Shown: piece after piece, positions 1 through 8,497 of the stretch
Layout: every line of letters starts with the position of its first letter
Position numbering within the stretch: position 1 is the stretch's first letter
DNA from: Streptomyces sp. V3I8
Lineage (GTDB): Bacteria > Actinomycetota > Actinomycetes > Streptomycetales > Streptomycetaceae
Length of the DNA: 64,000 nt
Assembly (NCBI RefSeq): GCF_030817535.1
Contig: NZ_JAUSZL010000002.1
Location: 7,564,001-7,628,000, forward strand
Reading direction: 5' to 3'
Program-made: the position numbers and the translations under genes
The notes under the pieces: generated by a model
Database searches by the model: none
What the model was told of the DNA's origin: nothing
What the model saw: only the letters and a program-made list of their open reading frames with translations

Positions 1-1
1 C

Positions 2-1135
2 GGCGTCTTCGACCGCAGCGCGCCCCTGCCCACCGGTGGCCGGCTCGAACAGGCCGACGGCACCGCGTGGATGGCCCTCTACTGCCAGGCGATGCTGCAG
101 ATCGCCGTGGAACTCGTCGAGCACAACGAGGCGTACGAGGAACTGGTCCTGAAGTTCTTCGAGCACTACCTGTGGATCGCCGCCTCCATGGACCGGGTCG
201 GCGACCTCGGCGACGAACTCTGGGACGAGGAGGACGGGTTCTACTACGACGTCCTGCGCCTGCCCGACGGACAGGCCGTACGGCTCAAGGTCCGCTCGAT
301 GGTCGGTCTGCTCCCGCTGTGCGCGGCCACCGTCTTCCGGCCGTCGCAACTGGCCCGGGTGTCCGGCATCGGCGAGCGGCTGCGGCAGTTCGCGGACCGC
401 CACCCTTCGCTCTCCGTCACCCTCGTCTCCGCCCGGGCAGGGGCGGCGGGCGGCCCCCGCCTGCTGTCCGTGGTCGACGAGAAGAAGCTGCTGCGGGTGC
501 TCTCGTACCTCCTGTCCGAGGACGAGTTCCTCAGCCCGTACGGCATCAGGTCCCTCTCCCGCCACCACGCCGAACACCCGTACCGCTTCTGGGTGCACGG
601 CGAGGAGTACCACGTCGGCTACCTCCCCGCCGAGTCGGACACGGGGATGTTCGGCGGCAACTCCAACTGGCGGGGCCCCGTGTGGTTCCCCATGAACGCC
701 CTCGTCGTGCGGGCCCTGCTCAACCTGTACGGCTTCTACGGCGACGACCTCACCGTGGAGTGCCCGACCGGGTCCGGTGTCCGTATGACCCTCTTCGAGG
801 TGGCCCAGGAGATCTCGGACCGGCTCACCCGGCTCTTCCTGCGCGGCGACGACGGGCGCAGGCCCGTGTACGGAGGACAGCAGGTGTTCCAGGACGACCC
901 GCACTGGCGGGACCTGCTCCTGTTCCACGAGTACTTCCACGGCGACAACGGCGCCGGGATCGGCGCCGCCCACCAGACCGGCTGGACGGGCCTGGTCGCC
1001 ATGCTGATGTCGGTCTTCGGCACGCTCACCCCGGCCGACTTCCTGGCCGGCCGCGGCCGGCACGCCGCCGGGGCACCGGACGAGGAGCCGGACGAGAAGA
1101 CAGGGAAGAAGTCGGGTAAGAAGGGGACATCATGA
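2..1135 (+). CDS. MGH1/GH63-like glycoside hydrolase, C-terminal part (5' end outside window)
   Basis: The frame is open from the window edge, so only the last 377 residues are seen. They resemble the (alpha/alpha)6-barrel hydrolases of the GH63/mannosylglycerate hydrolase-like group, usually about 850-900 residues in Streptomyces. Supporting motifs are the early QADGTAW stretch, GGNSNWRGPVWFP (near nt 650-690) and GDNGAGIGAAHQTGW (near nt 940-985), which line the active-site face in this fold. The tail is lysine/glutamate-rich and has no signal. The stop overlaps the next start as ATGA, so it is translationally coupled to a GH13 enzyme. A role in trimming an intracellular alpha-glucan or glucoside is inferred; the substrate is unknown. 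Confidence 0.82.
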   Translation, partial: GVFDRSAPLPTGGRLEQADGTAWMALYCQAMLQIAVELVEHNEAYEELVLKFFEHYLWIAASMDRVGDLGDELWDEEDGFYYDVLRLPDGQAVRLKVRSMVGLLPLCAATVFRPSQLARVSGIGERLRQFADRHPSLSVTLVSARAGAAGGPRLLSVVDEKKLLRVLSYLLSEDEFLSPYGIRSLSRHHAEHPYRFWVHGEEYHVGYLPAESDTGMFGGNSNWRGPVWFPMNALVVRALLNLYGFYGDDLTVECPTGSGVRMTLFEVAQEISDRLTRLFLRGDDGRRPVYGGQQVFQDDPHWRDLLLFHEYFHGDNGAGIGAAHQTGWTGLVAMLMSVFGTLTPADFLAGRGRHAAGAPDEEPDEKTGKKSGKKGTS

Positions 1136-2616
1136 CCGAACTCCCGGCACAGCCCGTCGTCCACGAGGTCAACACGCGGGTCTGGCTCCAGGAGGTCCTG
1201 CGGAGCACCGGCCGGCGCGGGGGACTGGCCGACGTGTCGAAGGACGCCTGGGACCGGATCACCCCGCACGGCGTCGACGCCGTCTGGCTCATGGGCGTGT
1301 GGGAGCGCAGCCCGCAGGGCCGGGACATCGCGCTGCGGGACCCGTCGCTGACGGCCGCCTTCAAACGGGCCGTGCCCGACATCCGCGAGGACGAGATCGC
1401 CGGCTCGCCGTACTGCGTCCGCCGCTACGAGGTCGACGAGGCCCTCGGCGGGACCGAGGGCCTCGCGGCCGCGCGCGCCGAGCTCGCCGGCCGGGGCGTC
1501 GGGCTGCTCCTCGACCACGTGCCCAACCACGTGGCGCCGGACAGCCCCTGGACGACCGCGCACCCCGAGTACTTCGTGCGGGGCGGCGAGGACGAGCTGC
1601 GCGACGATCCGGCCGGCTACCTCGCGGTCGGGGGCGGCGTCCTCGCCCGCGGCCGCGACCCCTTCTTCCCGCCCTGGCCCGACGTGGTCCAGCTCAACGC
1701 GTTCGCGCCCGCCCTGCGCGCGGCCACCACGGACGTGCTGACGCGGATCGGCGACCTGTGCGACGGGGTCCGCTGCGACATGGCGATGCTGATGACGAAC
1801 GACGTCTTCGCCCGGACCTGGGGGGAGCGGGCCGGAAAGCGGCCCGCGGAGGAGTTCTGGCCCACGGTCCTCTCCGGCGTACGGCGACGGCACCCCGGCA
1901 TGATCTTCGTCGCCGAGGCGTACTGGGACCTCGAACGGGAGCTGCAGCAGCAGGGGTTCGACTTCTGCTACGACAAGCGGTTCTACGACCGGCTGCTGCA
2001 CGAGGGCGCCGAATCCGTCCGGGGGCACCTGACGGCGGGTGAGGACTACCAGCGCCGGCTCGTACGGTTCCTGGAGAACCACGACGAACCGCGGGCCGCG
2101 CACACCATGGACCCCGCGAAGGAGCGCGCCGCCGCGGTCATGATCGCCACGCTGCCCGGGGCGACCCTGTGGCACGAGGGCCAGTTCACCGGCCGCCGCA
2201 CCCAGCTGCCGGTCTTCCTGGACCGACGGCCCGAGGAGACCCCGGACGAGGACCTGCGCGCCTTCCACGAGGGACTGCTGGCCGCCGTCCACCGCAGCGG
2301 CATGCGCACCGGGCAGTGGCGGCTCCTCGACTGCGAGGGCTGGCCGGACAACGACTCGCACCGGGACCTGCTCGCCTGGTGCTGGTCGGGCGGGGCGGGG
2401 CGGTTCCTGACGGTGGTCAACCTCTCCGGACACCCGGCCCAGGCGAGGATCCGGCTGCCGTGGTCCGACCTCGGTACCGGCGACCTGACCGTGACGGGAC
2501 TGCTCGACGGAGCCCGGCACCTGCGCCCCGGCGCCGAACTGGGCGGTCCGGGCCTGTTCGTCGACCTGCCCGCGTGGGGCACGCACGTCTTCGCGCTCGG
2601 ACCCGTCGACGGCTGA
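1132..2616 (+). CDS. GH13 alpha-amylase family hydrolase
   Basis: The 494-residue cytoplasmic enzyme has no signal peptide. The four GH13 signature regions are present: DHVPNH (about residue 127), GVRCDMAML with the nucleophile Asp (about 216), VAEAYWD with the acid/base Glu (about 262) and ENHDEPR with the transition-state Asp (about 316). The C-terminal 70 residues look like the usual beta-sandwich. It starts inside the stop of the GH63-like gene (ATGA), so the two are made together and probably act on the same glucan. A GH13 enzyme paired with an MGH1-like enzyme is a recurring Streptomyces arrangement. Exact specificity cannot be read from sequence. It ends just before a perfect palindrome. 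Confidence 0.9.
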   Translation: MTELPAQPVVHEVNTRVWLQEVLRSTGRRGGLADVSKDAWDRITPHGVDAVWLMGVWERSPQGRDIALRDPSLTAAFKRAVPDIREDEIAGSPYCVRRYEVDEALGGTEGLAAARAELAGRGVGLLLDHVPNHVAPDSPWTTAHPEYFVRGGEDELRDDPAGYLAVGGGVLARGRDPFFPPWPDVVQLNAFAPALRAATTDVLTRIGDLCDGVRCDMAMLMTNDVFARTWGERAGKRPAEEFWPTVLSGVRRRHPGMIFVAEAYWDLERELQQQGFDFCYDKRFYDRLLHEGAESVRGHLTAGEDYQRRLVRFLENHDEPRAAHTMDPAKERAAAVMIATLPGATLWHEGQFTGRRTQLPVFLDRRPEETPDEDLRAFHEGLLAAVHRSGMRTGQWRLLDCEGWPDNDSHRDLLAWCWSGGAGRFLTVVNLSGHPAQARIRLPWSDLGTGDLTVTGLLDGARHLRPGAELGGPGLFVDLPAWGTHVFALGPVDG

Positions 2617-2639
2617 GGACACCTGCCGGGAACCGGACC

Positions 2640-2675
2640 CCGCCGGTCACTCGCCGCGCGGCGAGTGACCGGCGG
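2640..2675. terminator. Perfect 36-bp palindrome between convergent genes
   Basis: Two 18-nt arms (2640-2657 and 2658-2675) are exact reverse complements with no loop base left over. It lies 23 nt after the GH13 stop and contains the stop codon and last few codons of the convergent SulP gene. No U-run follows, as is normal for Streptomyces hairpin terminators. It probably ends transcription from both sides. Confidence 0.7.
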
Positions 2676-4500
2676 CGGCGTCCTCCGGCGGCGGATCCGC
2701 CGCCGCCGCATCCGCCGCCGCCGCATCCGCCGCCGTCGCATCCGTCGGCGCCCGGTCGGCCGTCGCGTCCGGCGGTGTCGGTTCCGATGCCGTCCAGTCG
2801 GCGCCGGTCCGTTCACGGAAGGCGGCGACCGCGGCCTCGATGGTGGGGAAGAAGTGCCCCGGGTCGATGGTGCGGGTCAGCTCGTAGCGCTCGATCTTGC
2901 GCCGCACCGGGTCCTTGAGCTCGGCGAACACCAGGCTCACGCCCCGCTCGTTGAGCTCCTCGTCCAGCTCCTCCAGCTCGTCGGCCGCCGTGGTGTCCAC
3001 GTCGGTGACGGGCTCGGCCGCGATCAGTACCCAGACGGGCGGCGACTCCCCACGGGTCAGCCGCGTCACCTCGTTGCGGAAGGCCTTGGCGTTGGCGAAG
3101 AACAGCGGACCGTCGAAGCGGTGGATCACCAGTCCGGGCAGGTGTTCGGCCTCCGGGTAGGAACGGACGTCGTGGAAGCCCTCGAGCCCCGGCACCCGGC
3201 CCAGCACGGTGTTGTACGGCCACCAGGCCCGCCGGAAGACGTTGAGGATCGACAGGCCGACCGCGACCGCGATACCAGGCAGCACGCCGAGCAGGGCCAC
3301 GCCCAGGAAGGCGGCGATCGAGAGGAAGAACTCCGCCTTGCGCTGGTGCCACAGCCGTACCGTCCCGGAGAGGTCGGCCAGGGACAGCGACGCCGTGACG
3401 ACCACCGCGGCCAGCGCGGGCTGGGGCAGGTTGCGGAACAGCCCAGGCAGCAGCACCAGCATCAGGACGATCAGGCCGGCGCCGACGACGCCCGTGAGCT
3501 GGGTCCTGGCACCGGCCCGCTCGGCCACCGCCGTCCGGGACCCGCTCGTGCTGACCGGGAAGCCCTGGAAGAGGCCGGCCGCCATGTTCGCCGTGCCGAT
3601 CGCGATCATCTCCTCGTTGCCGCGGACCTCCTGCCCCGTGCGGGTGGCGAACGCCGAGGCGTTGGAGATGGTGTCGGCGAGCGAGACGAGCGCGATCCCG
3701 AGGGCGCCGACGAAGAGCGGGCCGACGTCGCTCCACCGGATGCCCGGGACCGTCAGCGGCGGGAAGCCCCGCGGCAGTTCGCCGACCAGGCCCACGCCGT
3801 GCCGGCCCAGGTCGAGGAGCGACGCCGCGGCGATCGCCAGCAGGACCATGACGAGGACCGCGGGCACCTTCGGCAGCAGCCGCTGCAGGACCAGGATCAG
3901 GACGATGCCGGCCCCTCCCACGGCCACCGCCGCGGGTACCGCCTTCCCGTCGGCCAGCCCCTGGACGAGCGCGCCCACCTCGCCGACCAGCCCGTCCGCG
4001 TCCGTCTTGAAGCCCAGCAGCTTCGGCAGCTGGCCGATCAGGATGGTCAGGGCCAGGCCGTTCATGTAACCGATCATCGTGGGCTTGGAGATCAGGTCGG
4101 CGATGAAGCCGAGCTTGGCCACACCCGCCAGGAACGTGATCGCCCCGACCATGAGGGCGAGCATCGAGGCCAGTGCCACGGCCCGTCCGCTGTCCCCGCC
4201 GGCGACGATCAGGGGCAGCACCGTCGCGGCGATCATCGGCCCCAGCGAGGAGTCCGGGCCGAGCACCAGGATCCGGGACGGACCGAACACGGCGTAGGCC
4301 AGCAGGCACAGGACGGACGTGTACAGGCCGGTGATCGCCGGCAGGCCCGCCAGTTCCGCGTACGCCATGCCCTGCGGCACGAGCAGCGTGGTGAGGACGA
4401 CGCCCGCGACGACGTCCTTGGCGAGCCATTCCCGCCGGTAGCCCGAGAGCGTGCGCAACCCGGGCAGGACGCTCGGAACGCGCTTCCTGTCACCTGCCAT
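2647..4500 (-). CDS. SulP family anion permease with STAS domain
   Basis: A membrane transporter of 617 residues. The N-terminal half is hydrophobic with 10-14 predicted segments and the SulP hallmark VPQGMAYAELAGLP near the first helix, then GPDSSLGP. Residues about 450-570 form a cytoplasmic STAS domain (IHRFDGPLFFANA; DVDTTAADELEEL), followed by an Ala/Asp-rich repetitive tail. The family exchanges or symports sulfate, bicarbonate or other anions; the substrate is not decidable here. Start chosen at ATG 4500, since the extension to 4548 is Arg-rich and lies in the divergent promoter region. There are no sulfate-assimilation genes nearby. Confidence 0.92.
   Translation of the reverse strand: MAGDRKRVPSVLPGLRTLSGYRREWLAKDVVAGVVLTTLLVPQGMAYAELAGLPAITGLYTSVLCLLAYAVFGPSRILVLGPDSSLGPMIAATVLPLIVAGGDSGRAVALASMLALMVGAITFLAGVAKLGFIADLISKPTMIGYMNGLALTILIGQLPKLLGFKTDADGLVGEVGALVQGLADGKAVPAAVAVGGAGIVLILVLQRLLPKVPAVLVMVLLAIAAASLLDLGRHGVGLVGELPRGFPPLTVPGIRWSDVGPLFVGALGIALVSLADTISNASAFATRTGQEVRGNEEMIAIGTANMAAGLFQGFPVSTSGSRTAVAERAGARTQLTGVVGAGLIVLMLVLLPGLFRNLPQPALAAVVVTASLSLADLSGTVRLWHQRKAEFFLSIAAFLGVALLGVLPGIAVAVGLSILNVFRRAWWPYNTVLGRVPGLEGFHDVRSYPEAEHLPGLVIHRFDGPLFFANAKAFRNEVTRLTRGESPPVWVLIAAEPVTDVDTTAADELEELDEELNERGVSLVFAELKDPVRRKIERYELTRTIDPGHFFPTIEAAVAAFRERTGADWTASEPTPPDATADRAPTDATAADAAAADAAAADPPPEDAAAGHSPRGE
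2691..2750 (-). repeat. Four 15-bp tandem repeats in the SulP gene tail
   Basis: Four near-identical 15-bp units (2691-2705, 2706-2720, 2721-2735, 2736-2750; core GCATCCGCCGCCG) lie inside the 3' end of the SulP gene. In the protein they give a repeated Ala-Asp-Ala-Ala-Ala tail beyond the STAS domain. The length is a multiple of three, so copy-number change would keep the frame. The tail is probably unstructured. Confidence 0.85.
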
Positions 4501-4633
4501 CGCAGTCCTCCGCCCGGTCCTCCACCCACGACTTCTACCCCGTCGCACAGATGCCCGTCGTCACCTCGCAAGGGTGATGACGGGCGATCGGCCGCCGCCG
4601 ACGATATCCGCATCCGAATGTCCGGGAGCCGAC

Positions 4634-6052
4634 ATGGCCATGCCGCCCACGCCCTCAGAAACAGGGTCCTCGGGACAGTCGCGGAGCGTCGCGCGACGCG
4701 TCCTGGCACCGCTCGCCCTCGCCCAGTTCATCTGCAGTTACGCCGGCTCCAACATGAACGTCATGATCAACGACATCAGCGAGGACCTGGACACCACCGT
4801 CCAGGGCGTGCAGACCGTGATCACGCTCTTCCTGCTGACGATGGCGGCACTGATGATCCCGGGCGGCAAGCTGACCGACCGCTACGGCCGCAAACGCTGC
4901 TTCCTCGCCGGCCTCTGCGTCTACGGAGTGGGAGCCGTGCTCAGCGCGCTCGCCCCGGGCCTCGGCGTCCTCACCCTCGGCTACTCGATCCTCCAGGGGG
5001 TCGGCACGGCCCTGCTCATCCCGCCCGTCTACATCCTCACCACGCTCCTGTTCACCGACCTGACCTCCCGCGCCCGCGCGTTCGGGACCGTCATGGCACT
5101 GGGCGGCGTCGGTGCCGCGGCGGGCCCCCTGATCGGCGGGCTCATCGCCTCGGCGATCGGCTGGCGGGCCGCCTTCGTCTTCCAGGCGGTCGTGGTCGCG
5201 CTGATCATCGTGCTCAGCCGGCACGTCCAGGACCCCCTGCCTCCCGAACCGGACCGCCACTTCGACATCGGCGGAGCGGTCCTGTCCGCGGTCGGCCTGG
5301 TCCTCGTCGTCATGGGCATCCTCGCCGCCGACGACAACGGCTGGCTGATGGCCGCCCTGCTGGTGCTCGGCGTGCTCGTCCTGGTGTGGCTCTTCCGCTG
5401 GGTGCGCGCGAAGGAGCGCTCCGGCCGGGAACCGCTGTTCTCGACGAGCCTGTTCCGCGACCGCACGTCCAACCTCGGACTCCTCACCCAGCACGCCCAG
5501 TGGCTGATGCTGATGGGGGTGTCGTTCGTGGTGGCCGCGTACCTCCAGGTGGTGCGCGGGTACGACGCGATAGGGACCGGTGTGATCTTCACCGCGGCCA
5601 CCCTGGGCCTGCTCACGGCGTCGCTCGCCGCCGAGCGCCTGGTGGAGCGGTGGTCGCAGCGGACGCTCATCATGGTGGGCTTCGCCGTCACGATCTGCGG
5701 GATCTGCCTGCTCATCGCGCTCGCCTCGGACTCGCAGAGCGCCTGGGCGTCCACACCGGGACTGCTCCTCATCGGACTGGGGTGCGGCGCGATGCTCACC
5801 CCGTCGGTCAACGTGGTCCAGTCGAGCTTCGGCGAGGAGCGGCAGGGCGAGATCTCGGGGCTGTCCCGCAGCGTGTCGAACCTCGGCTCGTCGCTCGGCA
5901 CGGCGATCGCGGGCACGATCCTCGTCGCCGACCCCGCCGCCGGACCGTACGCCGTGGCGCTGGGCGTACTGGCCTTCGTCGGCCTCGGCGGACTGGGCGC
6001 CGCGGCGCTGCTGCCCGGCGGACGGACCGCGCCGGCCCGGCCGGAGGCCTGA
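4634..6052 (+). CDS. MFS transporter, DHA2-like (14 TM)
   Basis: The 472-residue integral membrane protein carries the MFS loop 2-3 motif GGKLTDRYGRKRC and the antiporter-like motif GGVGAAAGPLIGG in helix 5. The hydrophobicity pattern fits 14 helices, as in EmrB/QacA-type proton/drug antiporters. It probably exports a small toxic compound; the substrate is unknown. ATG 4634 follows GGGAG (4624-4628) at normal spacing. An upstream in-frame ATG at 4577 has poor ribosome-binding context. It is divergent from the SulP gene with a 133-bp gap. No TetR/MarR regulator is adjacent. Confidence 0.9.
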   Translation: MAMPPTPSETGSSGQSRSVARRVLAPLALAQFICSYAGSNMNVMINDISEDLDTTVQGVQTVITLFLLTMAALMIPGGKLTDRYGRKRCFLAGLCVYGVGAVLSALAPGLGVLTLGYSILQGVGTALLIPPVYILTTLLFTDLTSRARAFGTVMALGGVGAAAGPLIGGLIASAIGWRAAFVFQAVVVALIIVLSRHVQDPLPPEPDRHFDIGGAVLSAVGLVLVVMGILAADDNGWLMAALLVLGVLVLVWLFRWVRAKERSGREPLFSTSLFRDRTSNLGLLTQHAQWLMLMGVSFVVAAYLQVVRGYDAIGTGVIFTAATLGLLTASLAAERLVERWSQRTLIMVGFAVTICGICLLIALASDSQSAWASTPGLLLIGLGCGAMLTPSVNVVQSSFGEERQGEISGLSRSVSNLGSSLGTAIAGTILVADPAAGPYAVALGVLAFVGLGGLGAAALLPGGRTAPARPEA

Positions 6053-6105
6053 GTCCCCGGTTCATGGACGGCGGCTCGCGGGCTGCGGGGCCGCGGACGA
6101 CTGGT

Positions 6106-6591
6106 TCACGGGCTGCGGGTCGCGGGCGACGAGGCACGGGCCGCGGGCCGCGGGCGGTCGTAGCGGACGACGGTGGACAGGACGAGGTCCTGGACCGAGG
6201 CGCGGCGCCTGCTCAGCGGGATCCACAGCAGTCCCGGCGGGAGCACCAGGCACAGCGCCGCCCGCGACAGGGCACGCGGTACGCCCAGGAGCCGGCCCGA
6301 GCGGCCCGTGACGCGCAGGCCCAGCAGCCGGTCACCCACGGTGCTCCCGGTCAGGGTCCAGCTGCCGCCGAGGTAGAGCAGGGCGAGGGCCCACCCGCAC
6401 GCCCCGGACAGCCACAGCGGTGGGTCGGGCAGACGGAACGGCGGGCCGGTGACGAGCACGCGCAGGGCGGCGGTCCCGACCTGTACGCCGAGACCGAGCC
6501 CGGCCACCACCAGCGCGTCGGCCAGGCCCGCCAGGGCCCGTGACACGAGCCCCGCCGTGTCCTGAGCCGGGTTCCGCTCCGCCCCCGTCAT
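6106..6591 (-). CDS. RDD family membrane protein
   Basis: A 161-residue protein of the RDD family, with three hydrophobic segments (about residues 17-40, 55-80 and 105-125) and the family pattern of a charged residue after the first segment and GSTVGDRLLGLRV before the last. Its start overlaps the stop of the upstream repeat-protein gene by ATGA (6588-6591), so the two are translationally coupled. In several actinobacteria I recall RDD domains fused behind a similar repeat region, suggesting a physical partnership here. RDD function is poorly known; ion or small-molecule transport has been suggested for some members. It converges on the MFS gene with no obvious hairpin. Confidence 0.85.
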   Translation of the reverse strand: MTGAERNPAQDTAGLVSRALAGLADALVVAGLGLGVQVGTAALRVLVTGPPFRLPDPPLWLSGACGWALALLYLGGSWTLTGSTVGDRLLGLRVTGRSGRLLGVPRALSRAALCLVLPPGLLWIPLSRRRASVQDLVLSTVVRYDRPRPAARASSPATRSP

Positions 6592-7253
6592 CGCGCCGGC
6601 TCGCACGGCGGCCCGGTCCCGGACTCCGCCGCGGCGGACCCGCTCTCCACGGCCCCGGCCTCCTCGGCCGCCGCCGGGAGCGGATCGGGCCGGTGCAGCA
6701 GACGGTCGGCGAGGCGGTTGACCATCCGGTCCGCGCGCATGCTCCGCGTCCGGAACCCGTTGACGGTCTCCCCGGCCATCCCGCCGCTCGTGTCGCGGAC
6801 GATCCGTCCGAGGTCGATCTCCTCCAGCACGCCCTTGGTGAGCACGGCCAGATCGAGTCGGGCGAGCACGGCGTCGAGACCGAGACGGCTCGCGACCCGG
6901 TCGACGTCGACCCGGTCGGCGATCCGGTCCACGTCGACGCGGGCAACCACCCGGTCCACGTCGACGCGGGCGGCCACGTGGTCGACGTCGATGCGCTCGG
7001 CGACCACGTTCACGTCGACCCGGCCGGCGACGCGGTTCACGTCCACGCGGTCGGCGATCCGGTCGACGTCCACCCGGTCCGCCACCCGGTTCACGTCGAC
7101 GCGGGACACGAGGTCGTCCAGGTCCAGGCGCTCGACGACCGCGGACGTCAGTGCGCGGATCAGCGTGTCGGTGACGTCGGAGACCGTCCCCAGCGCGCAC
7201 CGCGCCAGGCGTTGCGCGGTGTCGACGGGACGGAGGACGCGGTACAGGGTCAT
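6588..7253 (-). CDS. Nonapeptide-repeat protein coupled to RDD protein
   Basis: A 221-residue protein of unknown function. Residues 43-132 hold about ten tandem 9-residue units with consensus VDVDRVADR, hydrophobic at positions 1, 3, 6 and 7 and Arg at 9. They are followed by a conserved-looking segment GRIVRDTSGGMAGETVNGFR (148-167) and RADRMVNRLADRLLHR, then an Ala/Glu-rich tail. There is no signal peptide or membrane span. ATG 7253 is the only sensible start, because longer frames run through the upstream heptamer array. The stop overlaps the RDD start (ATGA). A helical or solenoid scaffold next to the membrane is inferred from the repeat. Nothing here shows a catalytic site. Confidence 0.8.
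   Translation of the reverse strand: MTLYRVLRPVDTAQRLARCALGTVSDVTDTLIRALTSAVVERLDLDDLVSRVDVNRVADRVDVDRIADRVDVNRVAGRVDVNVVAERIDVDHVAARVDVDRVVARVDVDRIADRVDVDRVASRLGLDAVLARLDLAVLTKGVLEEIDLGRIVRDTSGGMAGETVNGFRTRSMRADRMVNRLADRLLHRPDPLPAAAEEAGAVESGSAAAESGTGPPCEPAR
6858..7127 (-). repeat. 27-bp in-frame tandem array (10 units)
   Basis: The DNA encoding the nonapeptide array repeats every 27 bp, with GTCGAC-rich cores. Units diverge mostly at third codon positions, so protein-level constraint is likely older than the DNA repetition. The clearest eight units run from about 6885 to 7100. Confidence 0.8.
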
Positions 7254-7350
7254 ACCGTCAGCGGACCTCCGCCAGGTCGTGCGCGCATCATCCGCCGCGG
7301 GTGAAGTACCGCGCGACGGAGCGACGACGGGCGGACGGATGGACGGATGG

Positions 7351-7511
7351 ACACCAGACGCCGGACACCAGACACCAGACGCCGGACACCAGACACCAGA
7401 CACCAGACGCCGGACACCAGACACCAGACGCCGGACACCAGACACCAGACGCCGGACACCAGACACCAGACGCCGGACGCCGGACGCCGGACGCCGGACG
7501 CCGGACGCCGG
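7351..7511. repeat. Heptanucleotide array, 23 units of two types
   Basis: The array is 161 bp made only of the 7-mers ACACCAG (type A) and ACGCCGG (type G), with no interruptions. The order is A G AAG AAAG AAG AAG AAG GGGGG, giving a 21-bp higher-order period in the middle and a pure G-type run at the 3' end. It sits between the divergent repeat-protein gene (start 7253) and the acyltransferase gene (start 7585), preceded by an imperfect GGACGGAT repeat (7333-7350). Seven does not divide by three, so it is unlikely to be coding. Confidence 0.95.
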
Positions 7512-7584
7512 ACGGACGACGGTGGGGCGAAGATCACAGCTCCGCGAACTCTCGGGCGGACGTGCCGCTGAGTACGGTGAGCGG

Positions 7585-8370
7585 GTGCCCAGAAGCAAGA
7601 ACACGTTCTCGTCCTGGCGGAGCCGCCTCGCGCAGCGGACCGTCCACGCGGGCTGGGCCTGGGTGCAGCGGACGGGCGCGGTGACCGCCGAGCGGCCCGG
7701 ACGGCTGCGCTTCGGCGCGCTGGGGGCGGGGACCAGGCTCGCCTTCCCGCAGGGCACGGTCTTCGGTGAACCGTGGATCCACCTCGGCGACCACTGCATC
7801 ATCGCCGAACAGGTCACGCTGACCGCCGGACTGATGCCGGACCTCGACCTCGGCCCCGAGCCCATACTCCGCGTCGGCAACGGCGTCGTCCTCGGCCGCG
7901 GCAGCCACGTCATCGCCGACACGACGGTCACGATCGGCAGCGACTGCTACTTCGGGCCCTATGTGTACGTGACGTCCACGAACCACTCGTACGACGACCC
8001 GCAGGAGCCGATCGGCAAGCAGTGGCCGCGGATGGAGCCGGTGGAGATCGGGCCCGGCTGCTGGATCGGCACGGGGGCGGTGATCCTGCCGGGGGCGAGG
8101 ATCGGGCGGAACGTGGTGGTGGCGGCCGGCGCGGTGGTGCGCGGTGCCGTACCCGACCACGCGGTGGTGGCCGGAGCGCCGGCCCGCGTCGTGCGCCGCT
8201 GGACCCCCGACGACGGCTGGCAGCCACCGCTGCGCACACCGGCGCCGGTGCCGATCCCCGACGGGGTCACCCCCGAGCAACTGCTCGCCCTGTCCGACCT
8301 GGACGCGCAGGGCATCGCCGCACTGCGCGCCATCGAGGACACCCACGAGGACGCACGCGCGAAGCCCTGA
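7585..8370 (+). CDS. Acyltransferase with left-handed beta-helix (hexapeptide repeat)
   Basis: A 261-residue cytosolic protein. Residues about 60-200 carry hexapeptide-type imperfect repeats (VVLGRGSHVI, VTIGSDCYFG, VEIGPGCWIGTGAVILPGARIG, VVVAAGAVV) with the typical late GAPAR turn of the LbH acetyltransferase fold. The TSTNHSYDDPQEPI segment holds the His expected for catalysis. It transfers an acyl group from acyl-CoA to an unknown acceptor, possibly a sugar or antibiotic. GTG 7585 was chosen because the longer frame crosses the heptamer array. The C-terminal 60 residues after the fold are Pro/charged-rich. It stands alone, converging on a DMT transporter gene. Confidence 0.85.
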   Translation: MPRSKNTFSSWRSRLAQRTVHAGWAWVQRTGAVTAERPGRLRFGALGAGTRLAFPQGTVFGEPWIHLGDHCIIAEQVTLTAGLMPDLDLGPEPILRVGNGVVLGRGSHVIADTTVTIGSDCYFGPYVYVTSTNHSYDDPQEPIGKQWPRMEPVEIGPGCWIGTGAVILPGARIGRNVVVAAGAVVRGAVPDHAVVAGAPARVVRRWTPDDGWQPPLRTPAPVPIPDGVTPEQLLALSDLDAQGIAALRAIEDTHEDARAKP

Positions 8371-8401
8371 CCCCGGACTCCGCAGGCGCGCTCCCGAGGG
8401 T

Positions 8402-8430
8402 GCGCCCGAAGGGGCGCGGGGAACTGCGCG
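8402..8430. terminator. Hairpin plus dispersed Streptomyces intergenic element
   Basis: GCGCCC (8402-8407) and GGGCGC (8412-8417) form a 4-nt-loop hairpin. The overlapping stretch 8411-8430 is the reverse complement of CGCGCAGTTCCCCGCGCCCC, an element found at the 3' ends of many Streptomyces genes. It sits between two convergent genes and probably acts as a terminator. Confidence 0.6.
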
Positions 8431-8497
8431 CCCAGCCACGACGCACCCGCAGCCGACACACCGGCCCAAGGCCCGGCCGGGGGCCGGTGGGCGGGGC

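Noticed and set aside
2665..6543. Very long open frame on the plus strand across the SulP, MFS and RDD region
   Set aside because: It is antisense or out of frame to three well-supported genes and has no recognisable domain; long shadow frames are normal at this GC content.
7351..7511. CRISPR array
   Set aside because: Units are contiguous 7-mers with no unique spacers, and no cas gene is present.
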